In this document: positions 1 to 8,462 of the stretch, in pieces | Position numbering within the stretch: the stretch's first letter is position 1 | Layout: every line of letters begins with the position of its first letter | Source of the DNA: Chryseobacterium jejuense | GTDB lineage: Bacteria; Bacteroidota; Bacteroidia; Flavobacteriales; Weeksellaceae | Length of the DNA stretch: 64,000 bases | Assembly (NCBI RefSeq): GCF_900100075.1 | Contig: NZ_FNEG01000001.1 | Span: forward strand, 310,001-374,000 | Direction of reading: 5' to 3' | Program-made: the position numbers and the translations under genes | The notes under the pieces: generated by a model | The model's database searches: none | Told to the model about the DNA's origin: nothing | The model's input: only the letters and a program-made list of their open reading frames with translations

Positions 1-2461
1 CTGCCAGATCATCAGAAACTCCTACGGTAATCATTGGCTTACCATCCGCATCAGAAAGAATAATCGTTACCGAAGTAGGGATCTCTCTCTTCAACTGGAA
101 TACAATATCTTTAACAGAACCAGCGTCTAAAGAAGTCTTTTTCACTAATAACTGTTTGTTGCCTTTCTGTTCGTAAGCATTCTTCCAGTCACCAATTTCT
201 CCTTTCGCTTTTTCCTTCTTAAAAGCATCCACTTCAGCCTTTAATGAAGCATTTTCCTCGATTAATTTCTCGATAGATCTTACAACATCTTTAGACTTCA
301 GCAATTGAGAAAGCTCAATAATCTGTTGTTCAAGATTCTTGAAATATTCCTCAGATTTGTCTCCTGAAATAGCCTCAATCCTTCTGATACCTGCTGCTGC
401 AGATCCTTCAGAAGTGATTTTGAATAGACCAATCTCGCTGGTGTTTTTAACGTGAGTCCCTCCGCAAAGTTCCTTAGAACTTCCGAACTGGATCATTCTC
501 ACATTGTCACCATATTTTTCACCAAATAAAGCCATTGCTCCTTTCTCTAAAGCTTCCTTAATCGGAATGCTTCTGAATTCCTGTAATGCAATGCTTTCTT
601 TGATCTTGTGGTTTACTTTTTCTTCAATTAAAGCAATTTCTTCTTCAGTCATTTTATTGAAGTGAGAGAAGTCGAAACGCAGATAATCAGGACCTACGTA
701 AGAACCTTTTTGTTCTACGTGGGTTCCCAGAACATCTCTTAAAGCCTCATGTAAAAGGTGAGTTACAGAGTGGTTAGCCTGAGAGTTCTTTCTGTCGGTT
801 GCATCTACTTTAGCATAGAAAACAGCTCCAGCATCTTTTGGAAGACCGTTAATTAGAGAAATGATAAGACCATTTTCCTTTTTAGTTTCCAGTACTTCGA
901 AGCTTTCAGTAGCATTTTCAAGAACACCTTTATCTCCAACCTGTCCACCACCTTCAGGGTAGAATGGAGAGTTGCTTAATACCACTTGGTAAAATTCTCC
1001 GTCTTTATTTTCTACCTTTCTGTATCTTGTAATATAGGTTTCAGATTCAATCTGGTCGTATCCAACAAAATTTTCGTCTCTTTCTTCTAAAGTAACCCAA
1101 TCGTATACTTTCTGAGCAGAATCCGCTTTTGAACGAAGCTTTTGCTTTTCCATTTCAGCTTTGAAACCTGCTTCGTCAATGGTTAATCCTTTTTCCTCAG
1201 CAATAATTCTTGTTAAGTCATCAGGGAAACCATACGTATCATACAATTCAAAAACCTCCTCACTTGGTAAGACTTTATTACCTTCAAGCATTGTATGTGT
1301 AATAAGGTTTCGAACTCTTACTAGTCCTGTTTCAATTGTTTTTAAGAATGAATCTTCTTCACTTTTGATGACTTCTGTTACCAAAGTTCCTTGCTTTTCA
1401 AGCTCAGGGAAGAATGTTCCCATTTGTTCCTGAAGAACAGCAACTAATTTGTAAAGGAAAGGTTCTTTCATATCTAAGAATCGGTAAGAATAAGAAATTC
1501 CTCTTCTCAAAATTCTTCTGATAACGTAACCAGCTCCTCCGTTTGAAGGCAATTGTCCGTCTGCAATCGCAAAAGAGACAGCTCTGATGTGATCAACAAC
1601 TACACGAATTGCAATATCTTTTTCATCTTCTAAAATTCCGGTATATTTTTTTCCTGAAAGTTCTTCAACCTTCGCAATTAGCGGAGTGAAAACATCAGTG
1701 TCGTAGTTGGAAGATTTTCCTTGAAGCGCCATACAAAGACGCTCAAAGCCCATTCCTGTATCTACATGTTGAGCAGGTAATTTTTCCAGAGAACCATCTG
1801 CTTTTCTGTTAAATTCCATGAAAACGAGATTCCAAACTTCCACCACTTGAGGATGATCGTTGTTCACTAATTCCAAACCAGAAACTTTAGCTTTTTCTTC
1901 TGGAGTTCTTAAATCGATATGGATTTCTGAACAAGGTCCACAAGGTCCGCTTGCACCCATTTCCCAGAAATTATCCTTCTTATTTCCGTTGATGATTCTA
2001 TCCTCTGCAATATGAGATTTCCAGAAATCATAAGCATCCTGATCTCTGTTAAGGTTTTCAGATGTATCTCCTTCGAAAATCGTTACATATAAGTTCTCCT
2101 TTGGAATTCCGTATACTTCAGTCAATAATTCCCAGGCAAAAGCAATAGCCTCCTTTTTGAAGTAATCCCCGAAAGACCAGTTCCCCAACATTTCAAACAT
2201 GGTGTGGTGGTAAGTATCTCTACCTACATCATCCAAATCATTGTGTTTTCCTGAAACTCTTAAACACTTTTGTGTATCGGCAATTCTTGGGGCCGTAGGT
2301 GTTTTGTAGCCAAGGAAAAAATCCTTGAACTGAGTCATTCCTGAGTTGGAAAACATAAGGGTAGGGTCGTCTTTCAGCACAATAGGAGCTGAAGGAACGA
2401 TAAGGTGCTCCTTACTTTTAAAATAGTCTAAAAATTTTTGACGTATCTCTTGTGATGTCAT
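1..2461 (-). CDS. alaS: alanyl-tRNA synthetase (3' end beyond the window)
   Basis: Class II aminoacyl-tRNA synthetase that charges tRNA(Ala) in the cytoplasm and edits mischarged Ser/Gly. About 820 codons are visible, starting [14 protein letters not shown]; bacterial AlaRS is usually 860-880 residues, so only the end of the C-terminal domain is missing. The N-terminal catalytic core has the [13 protein letters not shown] segment, and the editing domain carries both metal-site motifs, [12 protein letters not shown] and CGGTHV. The reading frame is intact. The ATG lies 43 bases downstream of a perfect flavobacterial -7 element. It is transcribed alone here, divergently from the metallopeptidase gene. 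Confidence 0.98.
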   Translation of the reverse strand, partial: MTSQEIRQKFLDYFKSKEHLIVPSAPIVLKDDPTLMFSNSGMTQFKDFFLGYKTPTAPRIADTQKCLRVSGKHNDLDDVGRDTYHHTMFEMLGNWSFGDYFKKEAIAFAWELLTEVYGIPKENLYVTIFEGDTSENLNRDQDAYDFWKSHIAEDRIINGNKKDNFWEMGASGPCGPCSEIHIDLRTPEEKAKVSGLELVNNDHPQVVEVWNLVFMEFNRKADGSLEKLPAQHVDTGMGFERLCMALQGKSSNYDTDVFTPLIAKVEELSGKKYTGILEDEKDIAIRVVVDHIRAVSFAIADGQLPSNGGAGYVIRRILRRGISYSYRFLDMKEPFLYKLVAVLQEQMGTFFPELEKQGTLVTEVIKSEEDSFLKTIETGLVRVRNLITHTMLEGNKVLPSEEVFELYDTYGFPDDLTRIIAEEKGLTIDEAGFKAEMEKQKLRSKADSAQKVYDWVTLEERDENFVGYDQIESETYITRYRKVENKDGEFYQVVLSNSPFYPEGGGQVGDKGVLENATESFEVLETKKENGLIISLINGLPKDAGAVFYAKVDATDRKNSQANHSVTHLLHEALRDVLGTHVEQKGSYVGPDYLRFDFSHFNKMTEEEIALIEEKVNHKIKESIALQEFRSIPIKEALEKGAMALFGEKYGDNVRMIQFGSSKELCGGTHVKNTSEIGLFKITSEGSAAAGIRRIEAISGDKSEEYFKNLEQQIIELSQLLKSKDVVRSIEKLIEENASLKAEVDAFKKEKAKGEIGDWKNAYEQKGNKQLLVKKTSLDAGSVKDIVFQLKREIPTSVTIILSDADGKPMITVGVSDDLA

Positions 2462-2504
2462 AGTATTGCTTTTGCTTTTTTTAGTATCAAATTTTGATAA
2501 GTTG

Positions 2505-2538
2505 CAAATTTAAGATTTTTAGGTGATTTAATATCCAA
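2505..2538 (-). promoter_or_regulatory. alaS promoter (TTG-N23-TAAATTTG)
   Basis: On the minus strand TTG (2538-2536) is followed after 23 bases by TAAATTTG (2512-2505), an exact match to the Bacteroidota -7 element TAnnTTTG. The expected transcript start is a few bases below 2505, giving a leader of about 40 bases before the alaS ATG. Confidence 0.6.
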
Positions 2539-2630
2539 TATTTGATATTTTCAAGGATGTTTTATCAAATGTCAGACATAATAATGAAGTGTAGATTTAA
2601 ATACTTTATCTTGGAAGAAAGAATTTTCTA

Positions 2631-3545
2631 ATGAAATATAGTGTTTTGTTTTTATTTCTAACACTATTTGTCCATTCCCAAAAACGGGTAACAAATAGTG
2701 ATGTGGCCAACTTTTGGAATGCTTATGATAAGGTACAACAGACTAAGGATTCTGTGAAACAAATAGAAATAATCAATTCTGAATACCTACAAAAAGCCAG
2801 TCCTGCACTTAAAGCCCTGATTACAATGGATAAGATGAGTGCTTCAGATTATATCAAAAGTATTCAGAGAATACCAAAGCGTTGGAATAAAGTACGTTCT
2901 ACCACATTACAGATTGTACAACAGAATTATGAGATAGACAAGTTATATAGATCTTTTAAGGAAATATATCCGTCATTTCACAGCCCTCAGATTGGCTTTG
3001 TGATAGGAACTTTTAATAGAGGAGGAACAACAACCAGAGAATTTATTCTGATAGGAACAGAAGTTGCTGCACTTACTCCTTTTTCTGATACTGAACTGAA
3101 ACAGTCTACAGAATATAACATTGCCCATGAACTGGTTCATGTACAACAGGACTATGTGAATGGTGTGAATAATGAAGAAGAGTACCATAATCTTGATTTA
3201 TTAGGTTGGGCATTAATGGAAGGCTCGTGTGATTTTGTTGCTGAAAAACTATTGGGGAAACTTCCCTATATTGCTTATATAGAATATGGCGGACAGCATG
3301 AAAAAGAGCTTTGGTATGATTTTAAAAAGGATATGTACTTATATGATACAGACAAATGGATGTACAACGGAAGTACCACCAAAGATAAACCTGCCGATCT
3401 CGCTTATTTTGTAGGGTATGCTATTTGTAAAAGTTATTATGAGCAGGCGGTAGATAAAAAAGAAGCACTGAATGAAATTATTAATATCAATTATTCAAAA
3501 AACGAGCATCATGCATTTTTTAAAAAAGCAGGTTATATGAAATAA
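2631..3545 (+). CDS. secreted putative zinc metallopeptidase (HELVH, DUF2268/GldB-like)
   Basis: 304 residues. The N-terminus MKYSVLFLFLTLFVHSQ looks like a cleavable signal peptide, so the protein probably acts in the periplasm or outside. Residues 166-170 are HELVH, the zinc-binding HExxH helix, and a second conserved-looking segment MEGSCDFVAEK supplies Glu197, in the place where gluzincin-type peptidases have their third zinc ligand. This layout matches DUF2268/GldB-like predicted Zn proteases, but overall similarity cannot be measured here. The gene ends 50 bases before the ECF sigma gene on the same strand and may share its transcript. Substrate unknown. Confidence 0.75.
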   Translation: MKYSVLFLFLTLFVHSQKRVTNSDVANFWNAYDKVQQTKDSVKQIEIINSEYLQKASPALKALITMDKMSASDYIKSIQRIPKRWNKVRSTTLQIVQQNYEIDKLYRSFKEIYPSFHSPQIGFVIGTFNRGGTTTREFILIGTEVAALTPFSDTELKQSTEYNIAHELVHVQQDYVNGVNNEEEYHNLDLLGWALMEGSCDFVAEKLLGKLPYIAYIEYGGQHEKELWYDFKKDMYLYDTDKWMYNGSTTKDKPADLAYFVGYAICKSYYEQAVDKKEALNEIININYSKNEHHAFFKKAGYMK

Positions 3546-3595
3546 TGGTTTAAAATGATCTGTATTTAAAAAATGAAATACGCTTTACCCAAATA

Positions 3596-4144
3596 ATGAA
3601 AAATGAAATACTGAAAATATGGATAGAACAATATTCCGGACCGCTTCTGAAGAAAGCATTGTATCTGCTTTCGAATAAAGAGGACGCTCAGGATGTTGTT
3701 CAGGATGTTTTTATTGCAGCCTTTTCCAATTATGATTCTTTTGAAGGGAAAAGTCAGCCGCTCACATGGCTGATGGCTATACTTCATAGAAAAGTTGCTG
3801 ATTTTTACCGGCAAAAATATAAATCAGAGCCGAATGTAAGATTGGATCATTTTTTTGATGAAACAGGATCATGGAAGAATAGCGATGTTTTAAATGACTG
3901 GAATGTTTCAAGAGAATCTGAACTTTTAGATAATTCTGATTTTAATAAGACCCTCGAAGAATGTATTGAAGAACTCCCTGCCAGATGGAAAATTCTACTA
4001 AAAATGTACTACATCGAAGAAAAAAAAGCACCCGATGTAAGTCAGGAATTGAATGTTTCTACGACTAACCTCTGGAAGATCCTTCAAAGAAGCCGGATGC
4101 AGCTTAGAGAATGTCTGGAGTTTAACTGGTTTTCAAAAGTATAG
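3596..4144 (+). CDS. ECF-type RNA polymerase sigma factor
   Basis: 182 residues, the usual size for an extracytoplasmic-function sigma factor. Region 2 (about residues 10-75) contains the core-binding and -10 recognition helices, with NKEDAQDVVQDVFIAAF and the aromatic-rich TWLMAILHRKVADFYRQ. Region 4 (about 125-175) is a helix-turn-helix around VSQELNVSTTNLWKILQRSR for -35 recognition. No region 1 or 3 is present. The stop is separated by two bases from the start of a small zinc-type anti-sigma gene, the classic arrangement for a sigma factor held inactive until a stress signal. Probable regulon: the DUF417 and msrAB genes just downstream. Confidence 0.93.
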   Translation: MKNEILKIWIEQYSGPLLKKALYLLSNKEDAQDVVQDVFIAAFSNYDSFEGKSQPLTWLMAILHRKVADFYRQKYKSEPNVRLDHFFDETGSWKNSDVLNDWNVSRESELLDNSDFNKTLEECIEELPARWKILLKMYYIEEKKAPDVSQELNVSTTNLWKILQRSRMQLRECLEFNWFSKV

Positions 4145-4146
4145 AG

Positions 4147-4416
4147 ATGATAAGAAAAATCCTACATATATTATTTTTGCCATGCAGTGAAGCTACTTTG
4201 CTGATGGAGAAACGTAATGCCCAATCTATTTCAGCCAAAGAAAATAGAAAACTCAATATGCACCTGATGATCTGTAAATTTTGCAGGATGTACAATGAGA
4301 AATTAGCAATGCTGGATAAGATCTTTAAGAAGACTATTACAGAAAAAAACACTGAAATTAATGAGTCTGAAATTCAGGACTTTAAAAATAGAATAATTGA
4401 TAAATTAAATTTTTAA
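4147..4416 (+). CDS. small zinc-binding anti-sigma factor (ZAS-like)
   Basis: 89 residues, soluble, with no membrane segment. Cys13, His39, Cys43 and Cys46 form a C-x25-H-x3-C-x2-C pattern, the signature of zinc anti-sigma domains (zf-HC2/ZAS), some of which release their sigma factor when the cysteines are oxidised. The gene starts two bases after the ECF sigma stop and is therefore very probably co-transcribed and translationally coupled. Redox sensing is inferred from the ligand set and from the msrAB gene downstream. The C-terminal half is Lys/Glu-rich and probably helical. Confidence 0.8.
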   Translation: MIRKILHILFLPCSEATLLMEKRNAQSISAKENRKLNMHLMICKFCRMYNEKLAMLDKIFKKTITEKNTEINESEIQDFKNRIIDKLNF

Positions 4417-4453
4417 GAAGAATTTTGTCAGGATTTTGAAACTGTTCCGACTA

Positions 4454-4461
4454 TACTTTTG
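4454..4461 (+). promoter_or_regulatory. candidate -7 element (TACTTTTG) upstream of DUF417-msrAB
   Basis: TACTTTTG matches TAnnTTTG exactly and sits 36 bases before the DUF417 ATG. The nearest TTG gives spacing of 15 or 26 bases, outside the normal range. Just upstream, GTCA (4426-4429) and CGAC (4447-4450) are 17 bases apart, a spacing typical of ECF promoters, so this spacer could instead be read by the neighbouring ECF factor. Confidence 0.35.
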
Positions 4462-4497
4462 AAAACAAATAAAAGTATTCATTCAAAATCTAAAAAA

Positions 4498-4947
4498 ATG
4501 ATAGGAACAGGACAAACAACAAGAAAGAATCAATCAACGTATACTCTAGGGTATTATATTTCTCTTTTCGGAGCAGCACTCATCTTGCTTTGGATTGGGA
4601 TTTTCAAATTTACACCAACGGAAGCAGCGGCAATAAAACCTCTGGTAGAAAACCATTTCTTAACCTTTTTCGTATATAAAGTAATGAGTGTTCAGGCAGT
4701 GTCAAATCTTATCGGAGCGATAGAAATTATCATTGCTTTACTCCTGATATTTAGTGCGAAATTTGCATTGTTAAAAAGATATGCAGGAATTGGAATGGTT
4801 GTTACTTTTCTGGTGACATTAAGCTATCTGTTTACCACTCCGGGAATGTGGAAAGTGGTAGATGGTGTACCTGTAACAGACTTCTTTATTTTAAAAGATC
4901 TGATGCTTTTAGGATTTGGATTCATGATTTTACAAAACAAGAAATAA
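4498..4947 (+). CDS. DUF417/YkgB-family inner membrane protein
   Basis: 149 residues from the ATG at 4498; an in-frame TTG at 4459 overlaps the -7 element and is less likely as the start. Four hydrophobic helices fit the DUF417 (YkgB/RclC-like) family, with typical segments [20 protein letters not shown] and [15 protein letters not shown]. Members are often next to genes for reactive chlorine or other oxidant resistance; E. coli RclC is the best-known relative. The last base of its stop codon is the first base of the msrAB ATG, so the two are translationally coupled. The function of the family is not established; a role in oxidant defence is inferred from context. Confidence 0.85.
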   Translation: MIGTGQTTRKNQSTYTLGYYISLFGAALILLWIGIFKFTPTEAAAIKPLVENHFLTFFVYKVMSVQAVSNLIGAIEIIIALLLIFSAKFALLKRYAGIGMVVTFLVTLSYLFTTPGMWKVVDGVPVTDFFILKDLMLLGFGFMILQNKK

Positions 4948-6065
4948 TGAATAAAAAGCTAAATATGAAAAATATATTAATTGTACTCGGAATTATCCTG
5001 GGTATCGCAGTTTTTGCTGCAGAGAGTGGGCTTTTTAAAAAGAATAAGCCGGTTGAAACAAACTTGAAAAAAGAAAAACAGGAAATTATGGATAATAGAA
5101 ACGTAAGGGAAATTTATTTTGCAGGCGGATGTTTTTGGGGAACAGAGCATTTTTTTCAACAGATTCGTGGAGTAGTAGGAACAGAAGTAGGCTATGCTAA
5201 CGGGAAAACTCAGAATCCTACCTATGAAGAAGTAGTAAGCCACACAACAGGGTTTGCAGAAACCGTGAAAGTGAAATATGATCCTGAACAAGTGGATTTG
5301 AAATTATTGATTGATCTGTATTTTAAAACGATTGATCCTACAAGCCTTAATCAACAGGGAAATGACAGAGGTGATCAATATAGAACGGGAATTTATTTTA
5401 CAGATAAAACAGATGAAGCTCTTGTAAAAGATGAAGTTCAGAAGCTGGCAAAAGGATATAGCAAACCGGTTGTAGTAGAAACAATTGCTTTGAAAAATTT
5501 CTACAAAGCAGAAGATTATCATCAGGATTATTTAGATAAAAATCCAGGCGGATACTGTCATATTGAACCAGGCCTTTTTGAAATGGCTAAAAAAGCTAAC
5601 CCACTTCCTAAAGCAACCTCGTATCAAAAACAAGATAAAAAAGTTTTAAAGCAGAAACTAACAGCAGAACAATATAATGTAACGCAGGAAAACGGTACTG
5701 AAAGAGCTTTTCAAAATGAATACTGGAATGAAACCCGTGAGGGAATTTATGTAGACATCACCACAGGAGAACCTTTGTTTGTCTCAACAGATAAATTTGA
5801 ATCAGGTTGTGGATGGCCAAGCTTTTCAAAACCAATCACCAAAGGTCTGATTGATGAAAAACTGGACCGTACCCACGGAATGACAAGGGTAGAAGTAAGA
5901 AGTAAAACAGGAGATGCTCATTTAGGACACTTATTTACGGATGGCCCTGAAGATAAAGGCGGACTTCGTTACTGCATCAACAGTGCTTCCCTGAAGTTTA
6001 TTCCAAAAGCGGATATGGAAACAAAAGGATACGGAAAATACCTTCCGTTGTTAGATAAAAAGTAA
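4947..6065 (+). CDS. msrAB: membrane-anchored MsrA-MsrB fusion, methionine sulfoxide reductase
   Basis: 372 residues. An N-terminal hydrophobic helix (about 8-25) should anchor or export the enzyme, placing it in the periplasm. The MsrA domain (about 52-210) has the catalytic GGCFWG motif with Cys62 and a likely recycling Cys204 in GGYCHIEPG; it reduces the S-epimer of methionine sulfoxide. The MsrB domain (about 235-355) has the resolving Cys288 in SGCGWPSF and catalytic Cys343 in RYCINSAS; it reduces the R-epimer. The two CxxC pairs that bind structural zinc in many MsrB proteins are absent (GIYVDITTG and [11 protein letters not shown] instead). The layout recalls neisserial PilB without its thioredoxin domain. 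The start overlaps the DUF417 stop by one base. Confidence 0.96.
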   Translation: MNKKLNMKNILIVLGIILGIAVFAAESGLFKKNKPVETNLKKEKQEIMDNRNVREIYFAGGCFWGTEHFFQQIRGVVGTEVGYANGKTQNPTYEEVVSHTTGFAETVKVKYDPEQVDLKLLIDLYFKTIDPTSLNQQGNDRGDQYRTGIYFTDKTDEALVKDEVQKLAKGYSKPVVVETIALKNFYKAEDYHQDYLDKNPGGYCHIEPGLFEMAKKANPLPKATSYQKQDKKVLKQKLTAEQYNVTQENGTERAFQNEYWNETREGIYVDITTGEPLFVSTDKFESGCGWPSFSKPITKGLIDEKLDRTHGMTRVEVRSKTGDAHLGHLFTDGPEDKGGLRYCINSASLKFIPKADMETKGYGKYLPLLDKK

Positions 6066-6075
6066 ATTGAAAGAG

Positions 6076-6103
6076 AGGCTGCCATTGGGCAGCCTTTTAT
6101 TTT
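6076..6103 (+). terminator. intrinsic terminator after msrAB
   Basis: AGGCTGCC (6076-6083) and GGCAGCCT (6088-6095) form an 8-bp stem with a 4-base loop, followed by TTTATTTT. It overlaps the stop codon of the converging gene at 6102. Confidence 0.85.
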
Positions 6104-6758
6104 AGTTAGATGTATATAGCTTAAATCGTTCTTTAAAACTTAGGATTGAAAGGTAAGATAGGATAAGAAATCCCAATATCAGAAAATAAGCTTCCTTGGT
6201 GAGAAGAGTCAGAAAGTATTGAGTCTTATCAAAAATATTAGGTTCAGGAAAATCATCTATCAATGAACCGTGGTCTATTCCTTGCACAACATCATTACAA
6301 AGCAAGCAAGGTTCTGCCAACGGGTATGGATCCAGATAAGTTACAGGCACAAGAAGATTTCCTGTTTTCTCCATATCCAAAACATATTCCTCATGTTTCG
6401 AAATAGCCATATCATTAAGAAGAGAAACAAAATCTCCATAGGTGTTTTCTTTCCCTAGAATAAACTCAATGCCGGTATGTCTCTCATTTCTTTTTTGTAA
6501 TGCTCTTACTTCTGAAACATATAAGGCTGAATTTTCTTTTGCTTTACCAGTCGGAACCTCTATTTTTTTTAGATCAAAATTTCTTACAGGTTCAAGAGGA
6601 TTATTATCATTGCTTTTGCCTTTCGTTGATTTGGCAGGAATTCCAATGTCAATCACTGAAGTGGTTATTTCTTCAATTTTTCTGTTTCCAAAATGCCACA
6701 GCAAAACAGGGATCACTAATGCACTGATTAATCCTGGAGCATAATATATTCTTTTCAT
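6102..6758 (-). CDS. hypothetical protein with two terminal membrane helices
   Basis: 218 residues from the ATG at 6758 (MKRIYYAPGLISALVIPVLLW); the frame stays open upstream to 6872, but that part has no convincing start. One transmembrane helix lies near the N-terminus and one near residues 190-208 (KEAYFLILGFLILSYLSILS), with about 165 polar residues between them, probably periplasmic. The loop contains a CLLC motif. I do not recognise a family. It converges on msrAB, and its stop overlaps the msrAB terminator. Confidence 0.7.
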   Translation of the reverse strand: MKRIYYAPGLISALVIPVLLWHFGNRKIEEITTSVIDIGIPAKSTKGKSNDNNPLEPVRNFDLKKIEVPTGKAKENSALYVSEVRALQKRNERHTGIEFILGKENTYGDFVSLLNDMAISKHEEYVLDMEKTGNLLVPVTYLDPYPLAEPCLLCNDVVQGIDHGSLIDDFPEPNIFDKTQYFLTLLTKEAYFLILGFLILSYLSILSFKERFKLYTSN

Positions 6759-6925
6759 TCGCTTAGTTTTTGATAAAATTATAAAATAATAGGGAAGTGA
6801 AAAATTATATAGCCCTGAATTTCCTTTTTTAACACAATTAAACCAAAACATAAGCGTATTCATAAAAATCAAGTTAAAATGATATTAAATGAAAATGAAT
6901 TCATAGATTTTCAAGATTAAAATAT

Positions 6926-6933
6926 TAAATTTG
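6926..6933 (+). promoter_or_regulatory. -7 element (TAAATTTG) of the AAA ATPase gene
   Basis: Exact TAnnTTTG match 19 bases before the ATG at 6953. No good TTG at the -33 position. The leader would be about 13 bases. Confidence 0.45.
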
Positions 6934-6952
6934 ATAGAACTAATAGGGAATT

Positions 6953-8302
6953 ATGAAGCTAATTGAACTCGCAGAAGAACTGAATGTTTCTGCAGAAGCG
7001 ATAAAACAGTTTATACAGGATTTTGATCTTGAATTGGTAGACTGCATCAGTACTAATTTTGAAGTAAAAGAGGATTTTGAAAAATTTGCCCGTGAAAATG
7101 TAGATTTTTTAAGGTTATACGAAAAGGATTTGGATAAGAACAAAACCTTGGAGCAGATTGCTGAGGTCATCAATCAACCAAAGGATAAAGTAGAAAAAGC
7201 AATTAAAGACAATGATCTTAATATTTTTGATAATGGCTTTTTCAAATCTTCCATTTCCAGTTATGGAATCGATAACAAAATTGGAGGGAATTATAAGTTC
7301 GTATACGACTATTTTGGGCATAAAACCAGCCTCCAGCAAAGAGATTTTATAGGCTATAGAGACCTGTTTTTTTATACATCAGCGGTTCTTGAACCATTTT
7401 TAAATCCTCAACAGATTAAAGACTGGGGAATCAATAAACCAGCCGGGATTATTTTGTATGGTCCTCCGGGAAGTGGGAAGATTTTCTGGGCTAATAAAAT
7501 TGCTGAAATCATAGGCTATCAGTTCAAAGAAGTGAAAAAACACTATCTGGGAACATCATTAATTGATGGCAATCAGATTAATTTCAGTGACTTTCTTTTA
7601 ACCATGATGAAAGAAAATAAAATGCTGCTTTTTCTTGATGATTTTGATGAAATTATGATGCAAAGGAAAGCAGACAACGATATTGCATCCTGTAATCTGG
7701 AAGCGCAGGAGCTTATTCTCCATTATATCGGAAAGTTTGAGAAAGAAGGAGTACTGATGGTTGGTTCAGCCAATTCTGTATCCGAAATTGATGAAGAAAT
7801 TTTAGCTCCGGGAAGATTTGATGTCATGATTCCTATATTTCCACCTAATGCTTCTGAGCGTTCTGAAATTATCTTATATGCAATGACTAGAGGACTGGAA
7901 GAAGATTCTCTATTGTATAAAATTCTTAAAAATAATAAAGCAGATAAAGTCCCTTTCTGGCATGACGTTGCTTCAAGAATGAAAGCCTTCAGCAATACCA
8001 TGCTGATTGATTTTACTCAGAGCTTAAAGAAACGAATCAAAAACCTTTACCAAAGAACCCGAAACGAAAAGCTTAAAATAGATCAAAAACTTATCAATGG
8101 AGCGTTAAGAGATGCTGCTGCAAAGCTTACTGAGGAATATCTCGATCAGGTAGCCCGATTTTTAGCAGATGCTATCATCAATAATTTTGACGAATTCCGT
8201 TTTAGAATTCAGGCTTTAAAAAATGAACTTGAAACCTATAAAGTAGTTGAGGAGCCTAGACGGGCAATCGGCTTTCACCATAACGGGGAGAAAGAAGAGT
8301 AA
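6953..8302 (+). CDS. AAA ATPase family protein with degenerate catalytic motifs
   Basis: 449 residues. The N-terminus (about 1-35, LIELAEELNVSAEAIKQFIQ) resembles the small helical IF2-N/HTH-like module. The AAA core spans about 130-320. Walker A is GPPGSGKI (170-177), with Ile177 where Thr/Ser should coordinate Mg2+. Walker B is LLFLDD (225-230), with Asp230 in place of the catalytic Glu. Sensor 1 Asn274 is present. The second region of homology reads EILAPGRFD, with Ala285 where AAA proteins usually have the first arginine finger; Arg288 remains. A helical, charged C-terminus follows. The fold is clearly AAA (FtsH/26S-type), but efficient ATP hydrolysis is doubtful. No partner gene is evident. 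Confidence 0.85.
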   Translation: MKLIELAEELNVSAEAIKQFIQDFDLELVDCISTNFEVKEDFEKFARENVDFLRLYEKDLDKNKTLEQIAEVINQPKDKVEKAIKDNDLNIFDNGFFKSSISSYGIDNKIGGNYKFVYDYFGHKTSLQQRDFIGYRDLFFYTSAVLEPFLNPQQIKDWGINKPAGIILYGPPGSGKIFWANKIAEIIGYQFKEVKKHYLGTSLIDGNQINFSDFLLTMMKENKMLLFLDDFDEIMMQRKADNDIASCNLEAQELILHYIGKFEKEGVLMVGSANSVSEIDEEILAPGRFDVMIPIFPPNASERSEIILYAMTRGLEEDSLLYKILKNNKADKVPFWHDVASRMKAFSNTMLIDFTQSLKKRIKNLYQRTRNEKLKIDQKLINGALRDAAAKLTEEYLDQVARFLADAIINNFDEFRFRIQALKNELETYKVVEEPRRAIGFHHNGEKEE

Positions 8303-8462
8303 GCAGGATACGAGATTCGGGTACGAATAATGAAATGTTGGAATAGCAGGAGTTAAAACTGTAATCATCCAATAATTTCCTTTTTCAACCCTTTGTCTCT
8401 CATCTATCCGTCTATTTTCTTTTCGTCTTACATTTTCCATTATCATCAATTACTCATTACTC

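Noticed and set aside
4848..4946. Upstream extension of MsrAB by 33 residues
   Set aside because: It overlaps the DUF417 gene in another frame and has no resemblance to a signal peptide; the ATG at 4947 gives a normal membrane anchor.
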